A DNA stretch of 64,000 nucleotides, taken from NCBI GenBank assembly GCA_902520725.1, contig CABYPB010000007.1, positions 1 through 64,000 on the forward strand, given 5' to 3'. Below the pieces are notes generated by a model. It saw nothing but the letters and a program-made list of their open reading frames with translations. It made no database searches and was not told where the DNA came from. The first letter of the stretch is position 1, and each line of letters opens with the position of its first letter. Both the position numbers and the translations under genes were made by a program. Origin of the DNA: an uncultured SAR86 cluster bacterium. GTDB lineage: Bacteria > Pseudomonadota > Gammaproteobacteria > Magnimaribacterales > D2472. Below are positions 30,973 to 39,470 of this stretch, in pieces.

Positions 30973-31857
30973 ATGTCCATCGATAATGATATTAAAGAAT
31001 ACATAATTTATATTTCACAGGTAAAGAATCTCTCAGACAATACCTCAAAGTCATATCAAAGAGATCTAAACAAGTTAAATTCATTTCTTGAAAACCTTAA
31101 AATAGATGATTATTCAGATGTAAGTATGGATATCTGTTCTGCGTGGATTGGAGATTTGTTCTCCCAAAATAATAATCCTAGGAGTATTCAAAGGCATTTA
31201 TCTTCAGCAAAAGGATTCTTTCGTTTTTTAAAAAAAAATAATTTAATTACTTCGTCGCCATTTGAGCTAGTGACAGCTCCAAAATCTGCAAGCAATTTGC
31301 CTGAAGTATTAACACCCGAGGATGTTGAGCAACTATTAAATTTCAAGCCAAATAGCCTTATTGAAATTAGAGATCTAGCGATTGTAGAATTACTATACTC
31401 ATCAGGTTTGAGGGTTTCGGAGGCAGTTAATATTAACATCGGTGATTTTGAAGAAGATATGACTTTTCTGAGAGTACTTGGAAAAGGATCAAAAACCAGA
31501 TTAGTGCCTATTGGAAGATTTGCAATTTCTGCAATTAATAATTGGTTAATTGAAAGAGATAAGATAGTCTCTAGATCAGATGCATTGTTCTTGAATTCTA
31601 AAGGCACAAGATTAACTGTTAGAAGTGTGCAACTACGATTAAAAAAGATGGCTCTAAAACAAGGCCTACCTCCAATTCATCCGCATATGCTTAGACACAG
31701 TTTTGCAACTCATATGCTTGAATCAAGTGGCGATCTAAGGACCATACAAGAGCTTTTAGGACACAGCTCATTGTCAACAACTCAGATATATACAAAACTT
31801 GATTATCAGCATTTAGCAAAAATTTACGATCAGGCTCATCCGCGCGCAAAAAAATGA
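30973..31857 (+). CDS. xerC: tyrosine recombinase XerC
   Basis: [54 protein letters not shown]. Confidence 0.95.
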   Translation: MSIDNDIKEYIIYISQVKNLSDNTSKSYQRDLNKLNSFLENLKIDDYSDVSMDICSAWIGDLFSQNNNPRSIQRHLSSAKGFFRFLKKNNLITSSPFELVTAPKSASNLPEVLTPEDVEQLLNFKPNSLIEIRDLAIVELLYSSGLRVSEAVNINIGDFEEDMTFLRVLGKGSKTRLVPIGRFAISAINNWLIERDKIVSRSDALFLNSKGTRLTVRSVQLRLKKMALKQGLPPIHPHMLRHSFATHMLESSGDLRTIQELLGHSSLSTTQIYTKLDYQHLAKIYDQAHPRAKK

Positions 31858-32555
31858 AAGAAATTAAGTTAATAACATTTGATCTCGATGATACCCTTTG
31901 GGATAACGTACCAACCATTACAAGAGCTGAGGTTGATACAAGAAAATGGATTGAAGATAAGGTTGGAAAAATTGAATGGGGTGGTTTTAATGACTTCCTT
32001 AAACTAAGAGAGGACCTTATAAAAGAAGATCCTGTTATTGAATGGGATATAAGCAAACTAAGAAAAGAAATTTTTAGAAAAAAGTTGGCTCATGTAGAGC
32101 CGTTAACTTTAAGAAATGAGCTTGTGGATGAAGCTTTTTCTATCTTTATCAGTAAAAGACATGAGATTGAATTATTCAATGGGGTTGAGGAAGCATTAAG
32201 GGTTCTATCTAAAAAATATATTCTAGGAGTTCTCACCAACGGCAATGCTGATGTGTATAGATTTAAATTCGGTAAGTATTTTAATTTTGCTATTAGTTCA
32301 TTAGAAGCTAAAAATAGTAAGCCTAATCGTGCTCATTTTGATGTTGCCTTGAATAAAGTTGACAATATTACATTTGATCAAATCTTACATATTGGAGATC
32401 ATCAAATTAATGACATTCTGTTTGCGTATAATCTTGGTATAGACACTTTGTGGTTTAATAATAATAATGCCGAGTGGGTTCAAGATTTTGAAAAACCTGC
32501 AGAGTTTAATTCATGGAATTTATTACCTGAAATAATAAAAAATAAATATGAGTGA
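31854..32555 (+). CDS. yigB: HAD-family hydrolase (YigB-like)
   Basis: [33 protein letters not shown]; downstream of xerC. Confidence 0.88.
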   Translation: MKEIKLITFDLDDTLWDNVPTITRAEVDTRKWIEDKVGKIEWGGFNDFLKLREDLIKEDPVIEWDISKLRKEIFRKKLAHVEPLTLRNELVDEAFSIFISKRHEIELFNGVEEALRVLSKKYILGVLTNGNADVYRFKFGKYFNFAISSLEAKNSKPNRAHFDVALNKVDNITFDQILHIGDHQINDILFAYNLGIDTLWFNNNNAEWVQDFEKPAEFNSWNLLPEIIKNKYE

Positions 32556-32778
32556 AAAAGATTTATCAAAGGCTTTAAGAAATATTATTGAAAAAGAGCT
32601 TAAGGGTTTAAGCAAAATATTGCCCAAAGACGTTATATCAAATATTCAAAAGAAAATATCACCACAAATTGAGGAGATTATTGAGCAAAGTGGTTATGTT
32701 AAAAAGTCAAAGTACGATAGCCTTGAAAGAATAATAGATGATTTAGAAGATAGAGTTAAGAATTTAGAACAAGATTAA
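32548..32778 (+). CDS. ubiK: ubiquinone biosynthesis accessory factor UbiK (BMFP domain)
   Basis: 76 aa coiled-coil: LPKDVISNIQKK...DSLERIIDDLEDRVKNLEQD. Confidence 0.75.
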   Translation: MSEKDLSKALRNIIEKELKGLSKILPKDVISNIQKKISPQIEEIIEQSGYVKKSKYDSLERIIDDLEDRVKNLEQD

Positions 32779-33362
32779 AGTTGGCTTAAATATGTATCTA
32801 TTCTTTCTGCATTCATAATAAATCTAGATTTTAGGCTCTGAGAAGCTTCTTTAACTTCATCCATATTAACCGCATCACCAACTTGAATTACTCCAATCAT
32901 TGCCATCATTACATGAGGATCGCATTGGTATACATACACGCCCTCAGTATCTAAGGTAACACTAATATCACTATTGAGTGCTCCAGTCCAAGGTTTAGCT
33001 CCAGCAGGTACCATTCCATCAACAGTTACTGAATTATGTGACATGTCGGTAGCCTTAAAATGCACTGTGTCACCTACAGAAACTTTTATTACAGCTGGTT
33101 CAAATATCATCTGACCGCCTTCACCAGAATTAAGCATCTTTACAATATGTTCATTTCCTTCAGAGAGTTCAACTTTTTTAACTTCAATAGGAGCAGCTGC
33201 AGCAACCTGACTTGCTTGAGAAGAACTTCCACAATCCTGTCCTTCAAGACAAATTTGAACTGGAACTAATAGTCTATTTTTTACTGCCTCATCATATTTT
33301 TTTCCATTGAAAAGCAACAAGAAGCATAGGGGTAGTATTAGTAAGAATATTTTATTTTTCAT
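32775..33362 (-). CDS. pseudoazurin-like cupredoxin with unusual N-terminal extension
   Basis: VSVGDTVHFKATDMSHNSVTVDGMVPAGAKPW..., YQCDPHVMMAMIGVIQVG type-1 Cu site; signal anchor. Confidence 0.88.
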   Translation of the reverse strand: MKNKIFLLILPLCFLLLFNGKKYDEAVKNRLLVPVQICLEGQDCGSSSQASQVAAAAPIEVKKVELSEGNEHIVKMLNSGEGGQMIFEPAVIKVSVGDTVHFKATDMSHNSVTVDGMVPAGAKPWTGALNSDISVTLDTEGVYVYQCDPHVMMAMIGVIQVGDAVNMDEVKEASQSLKSRFIMNAERIDTYLSQL

Positions 33363-33368
33363 AATGGC

Positions 33369-33992
33369 TTAGGAATTAGGTCTTTGAAGTTCAACAACAA
33401 AATCGACAATGTTTAACATTTCCTCATAAGATCTTTTTGTTTCAATAATATATTTACCATCCACAACAATCATTGGAGTAGATGATATTTTTAGCTGTTT
33501 GGCATGTTTTGCATCACGATTTATCTTTTGTTTGATGGTAAATGAATTTAAATATTGTTCGGTCATCTCTGGTGCAATACCAAAATTTTTAAGAAAGTCT
33601 TTTATCCTTTTTGGCGTCTGAAGAAAATTTCCTTCTTTATGTATCGTAACAAATACTGCTGAATGAGTTGATGGATCTAGCTTAAGCGCATCAATAGTGT
33701 AGTAAAGTGCAGCATGCAATTGATGTACTGGACTCCACGGAACCGGCATTTTTGAAAATTTAATATCAGAACCTTGTTTTGATGCCCAATCATTAATTGC
33801 AGGCTCAAATGAATAACAGCCGCCACATCCATACCAGAATGATTCGGTTACCTCGACTATGCCATCTTTCTTTACAGGCAAAGGATTGTCTACGATTGTA
33901 TAATCTAAACCCAGTCGGTATTCAGCATTTATAGATATTGAAAAAATAGCTACGAAGAGAATTATAAAATTATTATTTACATGTTTCTTCAT
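33369..33992 (-). CDS. dsbA: thiol:disulfide interchange protein DsbA-like
   Basis: FWYGCGGCYSFEP (variant CGGC active site), SSTPMIVVDGKY cis-Pro; next to cytochrome c4. Confidence 0.88.
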   Translation of the reverse strand: MKKHVNNNFIILFVAIFSISINAEYRLGLDYTIVDNPLPVKKDGIVEVTESFWYGCGGCYSFEPAINDWASKQGSDIKFSKMPVPWSPVHQLHAALYYTIDALKLDPSTHSAVFVTIHKEGNFLQTPKRIKDFLKNFGIAPEMTEQYLNSFTIKQKINRDAKHAKQLKISSTPMIVVDGKYIIETKRSYEEMLNIVDFVVELQRPNS

Positions 33993-34654
33993 TTATATAT
34001 CCCATGCATATAGTTGGCTAAGGCTTCTATTTCATAATCGGTCAAATTTTCTGCAATTGATTGCATAATTAAGGAAGATTCTCCAGCATTTCTTTCCTTT
34101 GATCTATAAGCTTTTAGCGAGGATGTTAAATAACCAACTTGTTGTCCGCCAACAGACGGGTATCCTGCAAGGCTATTGCCCTGTCCATAAACTCCATGAC
34201 AAGAAGTGCAAGCTGGTATTTGTTCTTTCATATTACCAAATCTATAGAGTTGAGTGCCTAAACCAAGAAGTTCTTCGTCATTCTTTGCTTGACCTCCACT
34301 AATTTTATAATTTGAATAAAAAGCTGAAATATCTAATAAATCTTCATCACTTAAGGTTTGAAGATATGGGGTAACTGCCATCATTAAAACATTCATTCTT
34401 TCACCATCTCTAAAATACTTCAATTGTTCATATAAATACTTTTGATTTTGGCCAGCAAGCTTAGGCCAGTCAGTACTAATACTGTTACCATCAGCGCCGT
34501 GACATGCAGCACAAGACTCAACTAATTGGGAACCTTTATCAACATTGCCTGATGAAAAAGTTTTAGGCATCTCTATTTTCTTTGACTTATCTTCAGCAGC
34601 ATCGATTAGATCAGAAAAGCCAACAAAAATAAATAATATTAAAAGATATTTCAT
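33989..34654 (-). CDS. diheme cytochrome c4
   Basis: Two CXXCH motifs (CAACHG, CTSCHG), signal peptide, cytochrome c4 pattern. Confidence 0.93.
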   Translation of the reverse strand: MKYLLILFIFVGFSDLIDAAEDKSKKIEMPKTFSSGNVDKGSQLVESCAACHGADGNSISTDWPKLAGQNQKYLYEQLKYFRDGERMNVLMMAVTPYLQTLSDEDLLDISAFYSNYKISGGQAKNDEELLGLGTQLYRFGNMKEQIPACTSCHGVYGQGNSLAGYPSVGGQQVGYLTSSLKAYRSKERNAGESSLIMQSIAENLTDYEIEALANYMHGIYK

Positions 34655-34742
34655 TAATGATATAAGTGTGTCGTATGCACGCTATTATATATAAATGCTC
34701 CTTTAAGTTACATAAATATTTACTTTAAAATAAGATATTAAT

Positions 34743-35801
34743 CTAGTTTGTCAGAAATTTTTTAACAGCTTCTTTTACTTGATCTTGATAACATTCAACC
34801 TCTGGGCCCATATGACCACAATCACCGTCAATGCTTAAGATATTGAAGCCAACTTTATCCGCTAGATAATTATTTGGTTGCGGTAGAACCATTAAGTCTG
34901 ATGAAAATATTATTGAAAATATGTCAATTTTTTGTAACTTTATTATCTGTTCTTTGGATAAGTCTCCATTTTCTCTAATATCATGAGAAATTAATGCATT
35001 ATTTTGGCTTGCTCGATTGATAAGGTAGTCTTTAGTATTGCCTCTTCTTTGAAGTCTTTGAAACCAATCATTAAATTCTTGAGCTCCAAACTCTCTTTCA
35101 ACATATTCAGGTGTCCATAACATCAGTCCATCCAATGCTGTTATTGTTTCAGTGGCCTTTTGTATTTCTTTTTTGCTCTTAAAGTTAGAATTCAAAGCAT
35201 TTTTTCTCGCAACGTAAAGAAGCATGTCGTAATTGGTATGCCAAGGAGCTCCTTCAATGGGTAAAAATTTAGATGCAAAATTTGGATATTGGATCATCCA
35301 CTCATAAGTTACGTGACCGCCCATTGAAACACCAACTACCGCATGCACATTCTCAATATTGAATGCTTCAGATAAAAGTCTATATTGTGATCTAACAATA
35401 TCTTTTATAGTAAACTCAGGGAAATCTTCTCCATCCTCTAATAAAGTATTGGAAGGAGAAGAAGAAATTCCATTTCCAAATAATTCTAATGCTATAACAA
35501 AATAATCATCTGTATCAACAATTCCGTCAGGGCCAATATAGTTATATTTGTATAAGCTCTCTGTAGTACCATTATGCCAAGTTGGAAAAATTATTATATT
35601 GGAAAGGTCTGCATTCATTTCTCCCCAAACCCTGTAACCAATTCTGCAATTTTTAATTTCTTTATTATTTTCTAATAAGCATGTTCCTAAATTTTTTATA
35701 TATAGATTACCTCTCTCTGAATTAGTACCTATTTCAAGTGCGTTTATATTAATTGTGATAAAGCTTGAACAAAGAAAAACTATATATATTAGATGGTGCA
35801 T
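34743..35801 (-). CDS. secreted MetX-like alpha/beta hydrolase
   Basis: Signal peptide; VVGVSMGGHVTYEWMIQYPN nucleophile elbow, GDCGHMGPE C-terminal His; homoserine acetyltransferase-like fold. Confidence 0.8.
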   Translation of the reverse strand: MHHLIYIVFLCSSFITININALEIGTNSERGNLYIKNLGTCLLENNKEIKNCRIGYRVWGEMNADLSNIIIFPTWHNGTTESLYKYNYIGPDGIVDTDDYFVIALELFGNGISSSPSNTLLEDGEDFPEFTIKDIVRSQYRLLSEAFNIENVHAVVGVSMGGHVTYEWMIQYPNFASKFLPIEGAPWHTNYDMLLYVARKNALNSNFKSKKEIQKATETITALDGLMLWTPEYVEREFGAQEFNDWFQRLQRRGNTKDYLINRASQNNALISHDIRENGDLSKEQIIKLQKIDIFSIIFSSDLMVLPQPNNYLADKVGFNILSIDGDCGHMGPEVECYQDQVKEAVKKFLTN

Positions 35802-35859
35802 AAATTTAATTTAGTGATTGTTGTTTATTATTATAAACTTATCAATCTATTAAATAATA

Positions 35860-36441
35860 ATGATGAAAAATATCTTCAAAAATACTGAATTTTTATTTGG
35901 CATTACCAGTTATACAAAATTGCCTGATGATGTTGGCGCTGAGATTCTTCTTGCTGGTAGATCTAATGCAGGAAAATCAAGCGCACTCAATGTTTTAACC
36001 GATAACTCAAAATTAGCTAGAATCAGCAAAACACCTGGACGAACAACAGAAATAAATTTTTTCAAAGTTAATGATGATCTTATGCTCCTTGATCTTCCTG
36101 GATACGGGTATGCAAAGTCTAGTAAAGCAAAAAAGAAAGACTGGGGTCCTTTACTTGGAGAATATTTTCAAAAACGAAAAGCTTTAAGTGCTGTGGTGAT
36201 ATTTATGGATATTCGTCATCCACTCAAAGAGAGCGACTGGGAGATGATTCATTTGTGCAGGAACTATAATATTCCTTTTATTCCAATTCTGGCTAAAAGT
36301 GATAAATTATCTAATAACAATATTGCTAAAGCGATAGCTTTTATAAAAGAAAAGATTCCAGAATCGGATCCTGTTGCTATATCCTCCAAAGATAAGATTG
36401 GATTTGAAAAACTTTCAAAACAAATATTAAGCTATACTTAA
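35860..36441 (+). CDS. engB: ribosome biogenesis GTP-binding protein EngB/YsxC
   Basis: LAGRSNAGKSSALNVLT, KTPGRTTEINFF, LLDLPGYGYA. Confidence 0.96.
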   Translation: MMKNIFKNTEFLFGITSYTKLPDDVGAEILLAGRSNAGKSSALNVLTDNSKLARISKTPGRTTEINFFKVNDDLMLLDLPGYGYAKSSKAKKKDWGPLLGEYFQKRKALSAVVIFMDIRHPLKESDWEMIHLCRNYNIPFIPILAKSDKLSNNNIAKAIAFIKEKIPESDPVAISSKDKIGFEKLSKQILSYT

Positions 36442-36444
36442 TTA

Positions 36445-36942
36445 ATGTTGGAATATCAGAATCAAAACTGTGATTTAACACTTCAAGAGGGTCTGGAATG
36501 CTATTACAAAGCTTTTCCTGAAACTACCGAAATATTTGAAGATAATAATGATTCTGGAACTTTGTTAAGAGATCATGACTGTACACACGTAATTTTTGGT
36601 CTTGATATTTCTATTGAACAAGAATCTATTCTTGATACATGGGTTATTTGGGGAAGTAAGTGGAAGTTAAAATATATTTGGGGCTATCAAAGCCTCCCTC
36701 AAATAAAACAACTCTATAAAGATCTCTTCAAGGAATTTGGTATTTTGGGTTTTCTAAAGATATTTTGGAAGCTTGGAGGAATCAAAAGAAAAGCTATGTT
36801 TAGAGCTTTTAAAATGAAAAAGAAATGGCCCTTTAAAATGCCTGAAGAGTATCTCTCTATGAAAATATCAGATTTAAGAGAGGAGCATGGTATTAAGATT
36901 CTTCTTCCTGAAGAATTAAAATACATACCTATAGAACGATAG
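36445..36942 (+). CDS. Coq4-like protein
   Basis: HDCTHVIFGLDISIEQE fits the Coq4 zinc-ligand motif HDxxHx11E; C-terminal SDLREEHGI resembles ALREELGI of human COQ4; TTG start likely. Confidence 0.75.
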   Translation: MLEYQNQNCDLTLQEGLECYYKAFPETTEIFEDNNDSGTLLRDHDCTHVIFGLDISIEQESILDTWVIWGSKWKLKYIWGYQSLPQIKQLYKDLFKEFGILGFLKIFWKLGGIKRKAMFRAFKMKKKWPFKMPEEYLSMKISDLREEHGIKILLPEELKYIPIER

Positions 36943-36996
36943 GATGAAGGTAAATGTTTTGAATATGATTAGTAAATCATTTGTAAATTTTAATAA

Positions 36997-37917
36997 ATGA
37001 AAAAAATTCTTTACCTTCTGGTTATATTTATAGTTGTTCCAACTTTTCTATATTTAGCTCTTGATAGGGAAAATGTCGATATAGATGAATTTAGATTTAA
37101 TTCTGGTTATCAAGAAGTTAAGTTAAGTGAAGGCATTACTTCTTACAAAGATATTGGAGATAAAAATAGCAAAGTTATTATTCTAGTTCATGGTGCAACT
37201 TTTGGATCGCTTGCATATGAAGAATATGTAAATGTCTTTCTTGAAAATAACTACAGAGTAATAACCTATGACCAATATGGCAGGGGCTATTCAGATAGAG
37301 TTCATAGCGGTGTAAGTATTGAGCTCATGGAGAAACAACTTAAAGAGCTAATTAAACATTGTGAGGTAGAAGACGTAATATTATATGGAGTCTCTTTTGG
37401 TGCTGCAGTTGTAGCTAAATATGCTGCAAATAATCCAGAAAACATTAGTTTTATCGGCTACCAAGTTCCACTTATTAATTCTGCAAATGTTCCTTTGTTA
37501 TCAATAGTAAAAATTCCTCTATATGGTGACTTATTATCTAGAGGTTTTTTGGTTCCTGGTGTTTTAAAAAGAATAGAAGAATACGAAGATTTAATGAGTA
37601 AAAATCTATTGGATCATTACATTAGACAATTTGAGGTTAAAGGGACTGAGAATTTTTTTAAACAGTTCTTCCTAGGAAATGCTATGGGGAATAGGCTTAA
37701 TGATCATAGTATTATCGGAAGTAAGTCTATCCCAAGCTATTTTGCCTATGCAGAAGATGATGAGGAAATAGATTCACAACTAGTCGAAGAAGCTATTAGA
37801 AACTATAATAATCCAATAGTTAAAAAATATTCTGGTGGTCATTTTTTTTCTTCTGGTATAGAAAAAAAAGTGGCGCAGGAATTCATCAATAGTATTAAAG
37901 ATCAATATGAGCAATAA
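36997..37917 (+). CDS. membrane-anchored alpha/beta hydrolase
   Basis: N-terminal TM; VHGATFGSLAYEEYV, YGVSFGAAVVAKYA. Confidence 0.85.
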   Translation: MKKILYLLVIFIVVPTFLYLALDRENVDIDEFRFNSGYQEVKLSEGITSYKDIGDKNSKVIILVHGATFGSLAYEEYVNVFLENNYRVITYDQYGRGYSDRVHSGVSIELMEKQLKELIKHCEVEDVILYGVSFGAAVVAKYAANNPENISFIGYQVPLINSANVPLLSIVKIPLYGDLLSRGFLVPGVLKRIEEYEDLMSKNLLDHYIRQFEVKGTENFFKQFFLGNAMGNRLNDHSIIGSKSIPSYFAYAEDDEEIDSQLVEEAIRNYNNPIVKKYSGGHFFSSGIEKKVAQEFINSIKDQYEQ

Positions 37918-38353
37918 AATACCTCCGCCAATAGTAACTTTATTCTTTGGGCTATGTATTTACTTGTCGAGATCATATTTTCCTGAATTCAGTTCATACG
38001 TACTAAGCTCATTAAGTGTGATTTCATTCGTGATTGGAATATCTGTTTTTGTAGCAGCAGTGAGCTCATTTAAAAAACAAGAAACTACTGTCAATCCGAT
38101 ATCAATAGAAAAAGCATCCTCTTTAGTTGTTGACGGAGTATTTAAATACTCTAGAAACCCAATGTATTTAGGAATGTCATTTATATTGCTTGGTTTGACC
38201 TTTAAATTTAATGTAATAGGTGGTCTATTATTCACCATTATATTTATGTTATTTATAACAATATTTCAAATTAAGCCTGAAGAAGTTGCTATGGAAAAAC
38301 TTTTCGATCAAGAATGGAAAGATTACATTAAAAATGTCAGAAGATGGCTATAA
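37907..38353 (+). CDS. isoprenylcysteine carboxyl methyltransferase-like (PEMT/ICMT family) membrane protein
   Basis: GVFKYSRNPMYLGMSFILLGL, multi-TM, KPEEVAMEKLFDQEWKDYIKNVRRWL. Confidence 0.85.
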   Translation: MSNKIPPPIVTLFFGLCIYLSRSYFPEFSSYVLSSLSVISFVIGISVFVAAVSSFKKQETTVNPISIEKASSLVVDGVFKYSRNPMYLGMSFILLGLTFKFNVIGGLLFTIIFMLFITIFQIKPEEVAMEKLFDQEWKDYIKNVRRWL

Positions 38354-38372
38354 AAAAAATTGCTAATATAAG

Positions 38373-39470
38373 CTAAAGGTAGTTAGAAACGTTATCAATA
38401 AAGGTATTAATGTATTCTATTTGTCCTTGATTAGATGACATTCTTTTTGATCGAACTAAATAAAATAAACCGCTTTCAGCCATAGATAAGTTAATGTAAG
38501 AGGCTCCAATATACAAATATGCGATTGCTAAAACTTCTTCAAAGGGTTTTTTACTCATTAAGTAAGAGTCTAGCTTCTCAGATAGCTCAATAACTTTTTG
38601 ATAATCACCTTTGTTATATAGTGATTCAATCATAATTGATGCCGCTCCGGCTAACATAGATTCAGGAATCTCATCTTTTTCAATTTCAATCTTGTTAAGA
38701 AACTCATCCATATAATTTATGGCACTTATATAATCCTTTTCTATATATTTAATTCTTGCTAACTCATAAATAAATTCATTCTCTGTATCTTTGTTTTCAA
38801 GTGCGACTTTGTAAGCTTCTTCAAATTTCTTTTTTTTAATAAGCCGAAGAGCTTTTTCATACTCCTTGATAGATTTAGAGTTATCGAATTGAAGCATTGC
38901 TCCCTCGAGAATAAAGCTGAGTCTATACTTAGCATCCTTGGTATAAATAAGTGTCTCATTGAATGATGAGGGTTTATATTTTGTATTCTTAATATAATTT
39001 ATTGCTGTAATATTGAAGCCTCTACAAGACTCAAAATTAGCAAAAGGTGAATGCATATTCCCACACATGCTTTCTTCAACTCCTATATTAGTTGTATTGC
39101 CATCTTCATCAATATCAAAATTCAAAATTACATATCCCATCTCGCCATTTCGTTGCATTCGAGGTGGGTAAAGTAGTTTATTATTTGTAAGTCTTAAATG
39201 CCTGTTAAATCCATCTAAAATATCTGCTTTCGCTAAATTTTCTTTATTTTCTAGAACATATGCTGCTCTTTTAATTCTTTCAGAAACCATACATTTAGTA
39301 TTCAATCTATCAAATTGATTAAGTTTCTCGCCTGAAACACATTTATGAAAAATATATTTTTCGGTTTCAAAAATATTACGAAAATAGTTTTCTATTCTAT
39401 CTTCGCCTGCTATTGAAAAGCTTGAGATAGTTAAGGCTAATATTAAAAAAATGGTTTTAATGAGCTTCAT
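38373..39470 (-). CDS. secreted protein with TonB C-terminal-like domain and TPR-like repeats
   Basis: GYVILNFDIDEDGNTTNIGVEES... NYIKNTKYKPS and helical repeat C-terminus; start trimmed to MKLIKT. Confidence 0.65.
   Translation of the reverse strand: MKLIKTIFLILALTISSFSIAGEDRIENYFRNIFETEKYIFHKCVSGEKLNQFDRLNTKCMVSERIKRAAYVLENKENLAKADILDGFNRHLRLTNNKLLYPPRMQRNGEMGYVILNFDIDEDGNTTNIGVEESMCGNMHSPFANFESCRGFNITAINYIKNTKYKPSSFNETLIYTKDAKYRLSFILEGAMLQFDNSKSIKEYEKALRLIKKKKFEEAYKVALENKDTENEFIYELARIKYIEKDYISAINYMDEFLNKIEIEKDEIPESMLAGAASIMIESLYNKGDYQKVIELSEKLDSYLMSKKPFEEVLAIAYLYIGASYINLSMAESGLFYLVRSKRMSSNQGQIEYINTFIDNVSNYL

Noticed and set aside
31188-31607. 139-aa minus-strand ORF inside xerC
   Set aside because: Antisense to conserved XerC catalytic domain; no independent motif or SD.
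30973-31857. Tyrosine recombinase considered as sign of an integrated element
   Set aside because: It is the housekeeping XerC in its conserved dapF-DUF484-xerC-yigB context; no att repeats or cargo.
34655-34742. Intergenic gap checked for tRNA or sRNA
   Set aside because: No cloverleaf or stable structure visible; likely just the cytochrome c4 promoter region.
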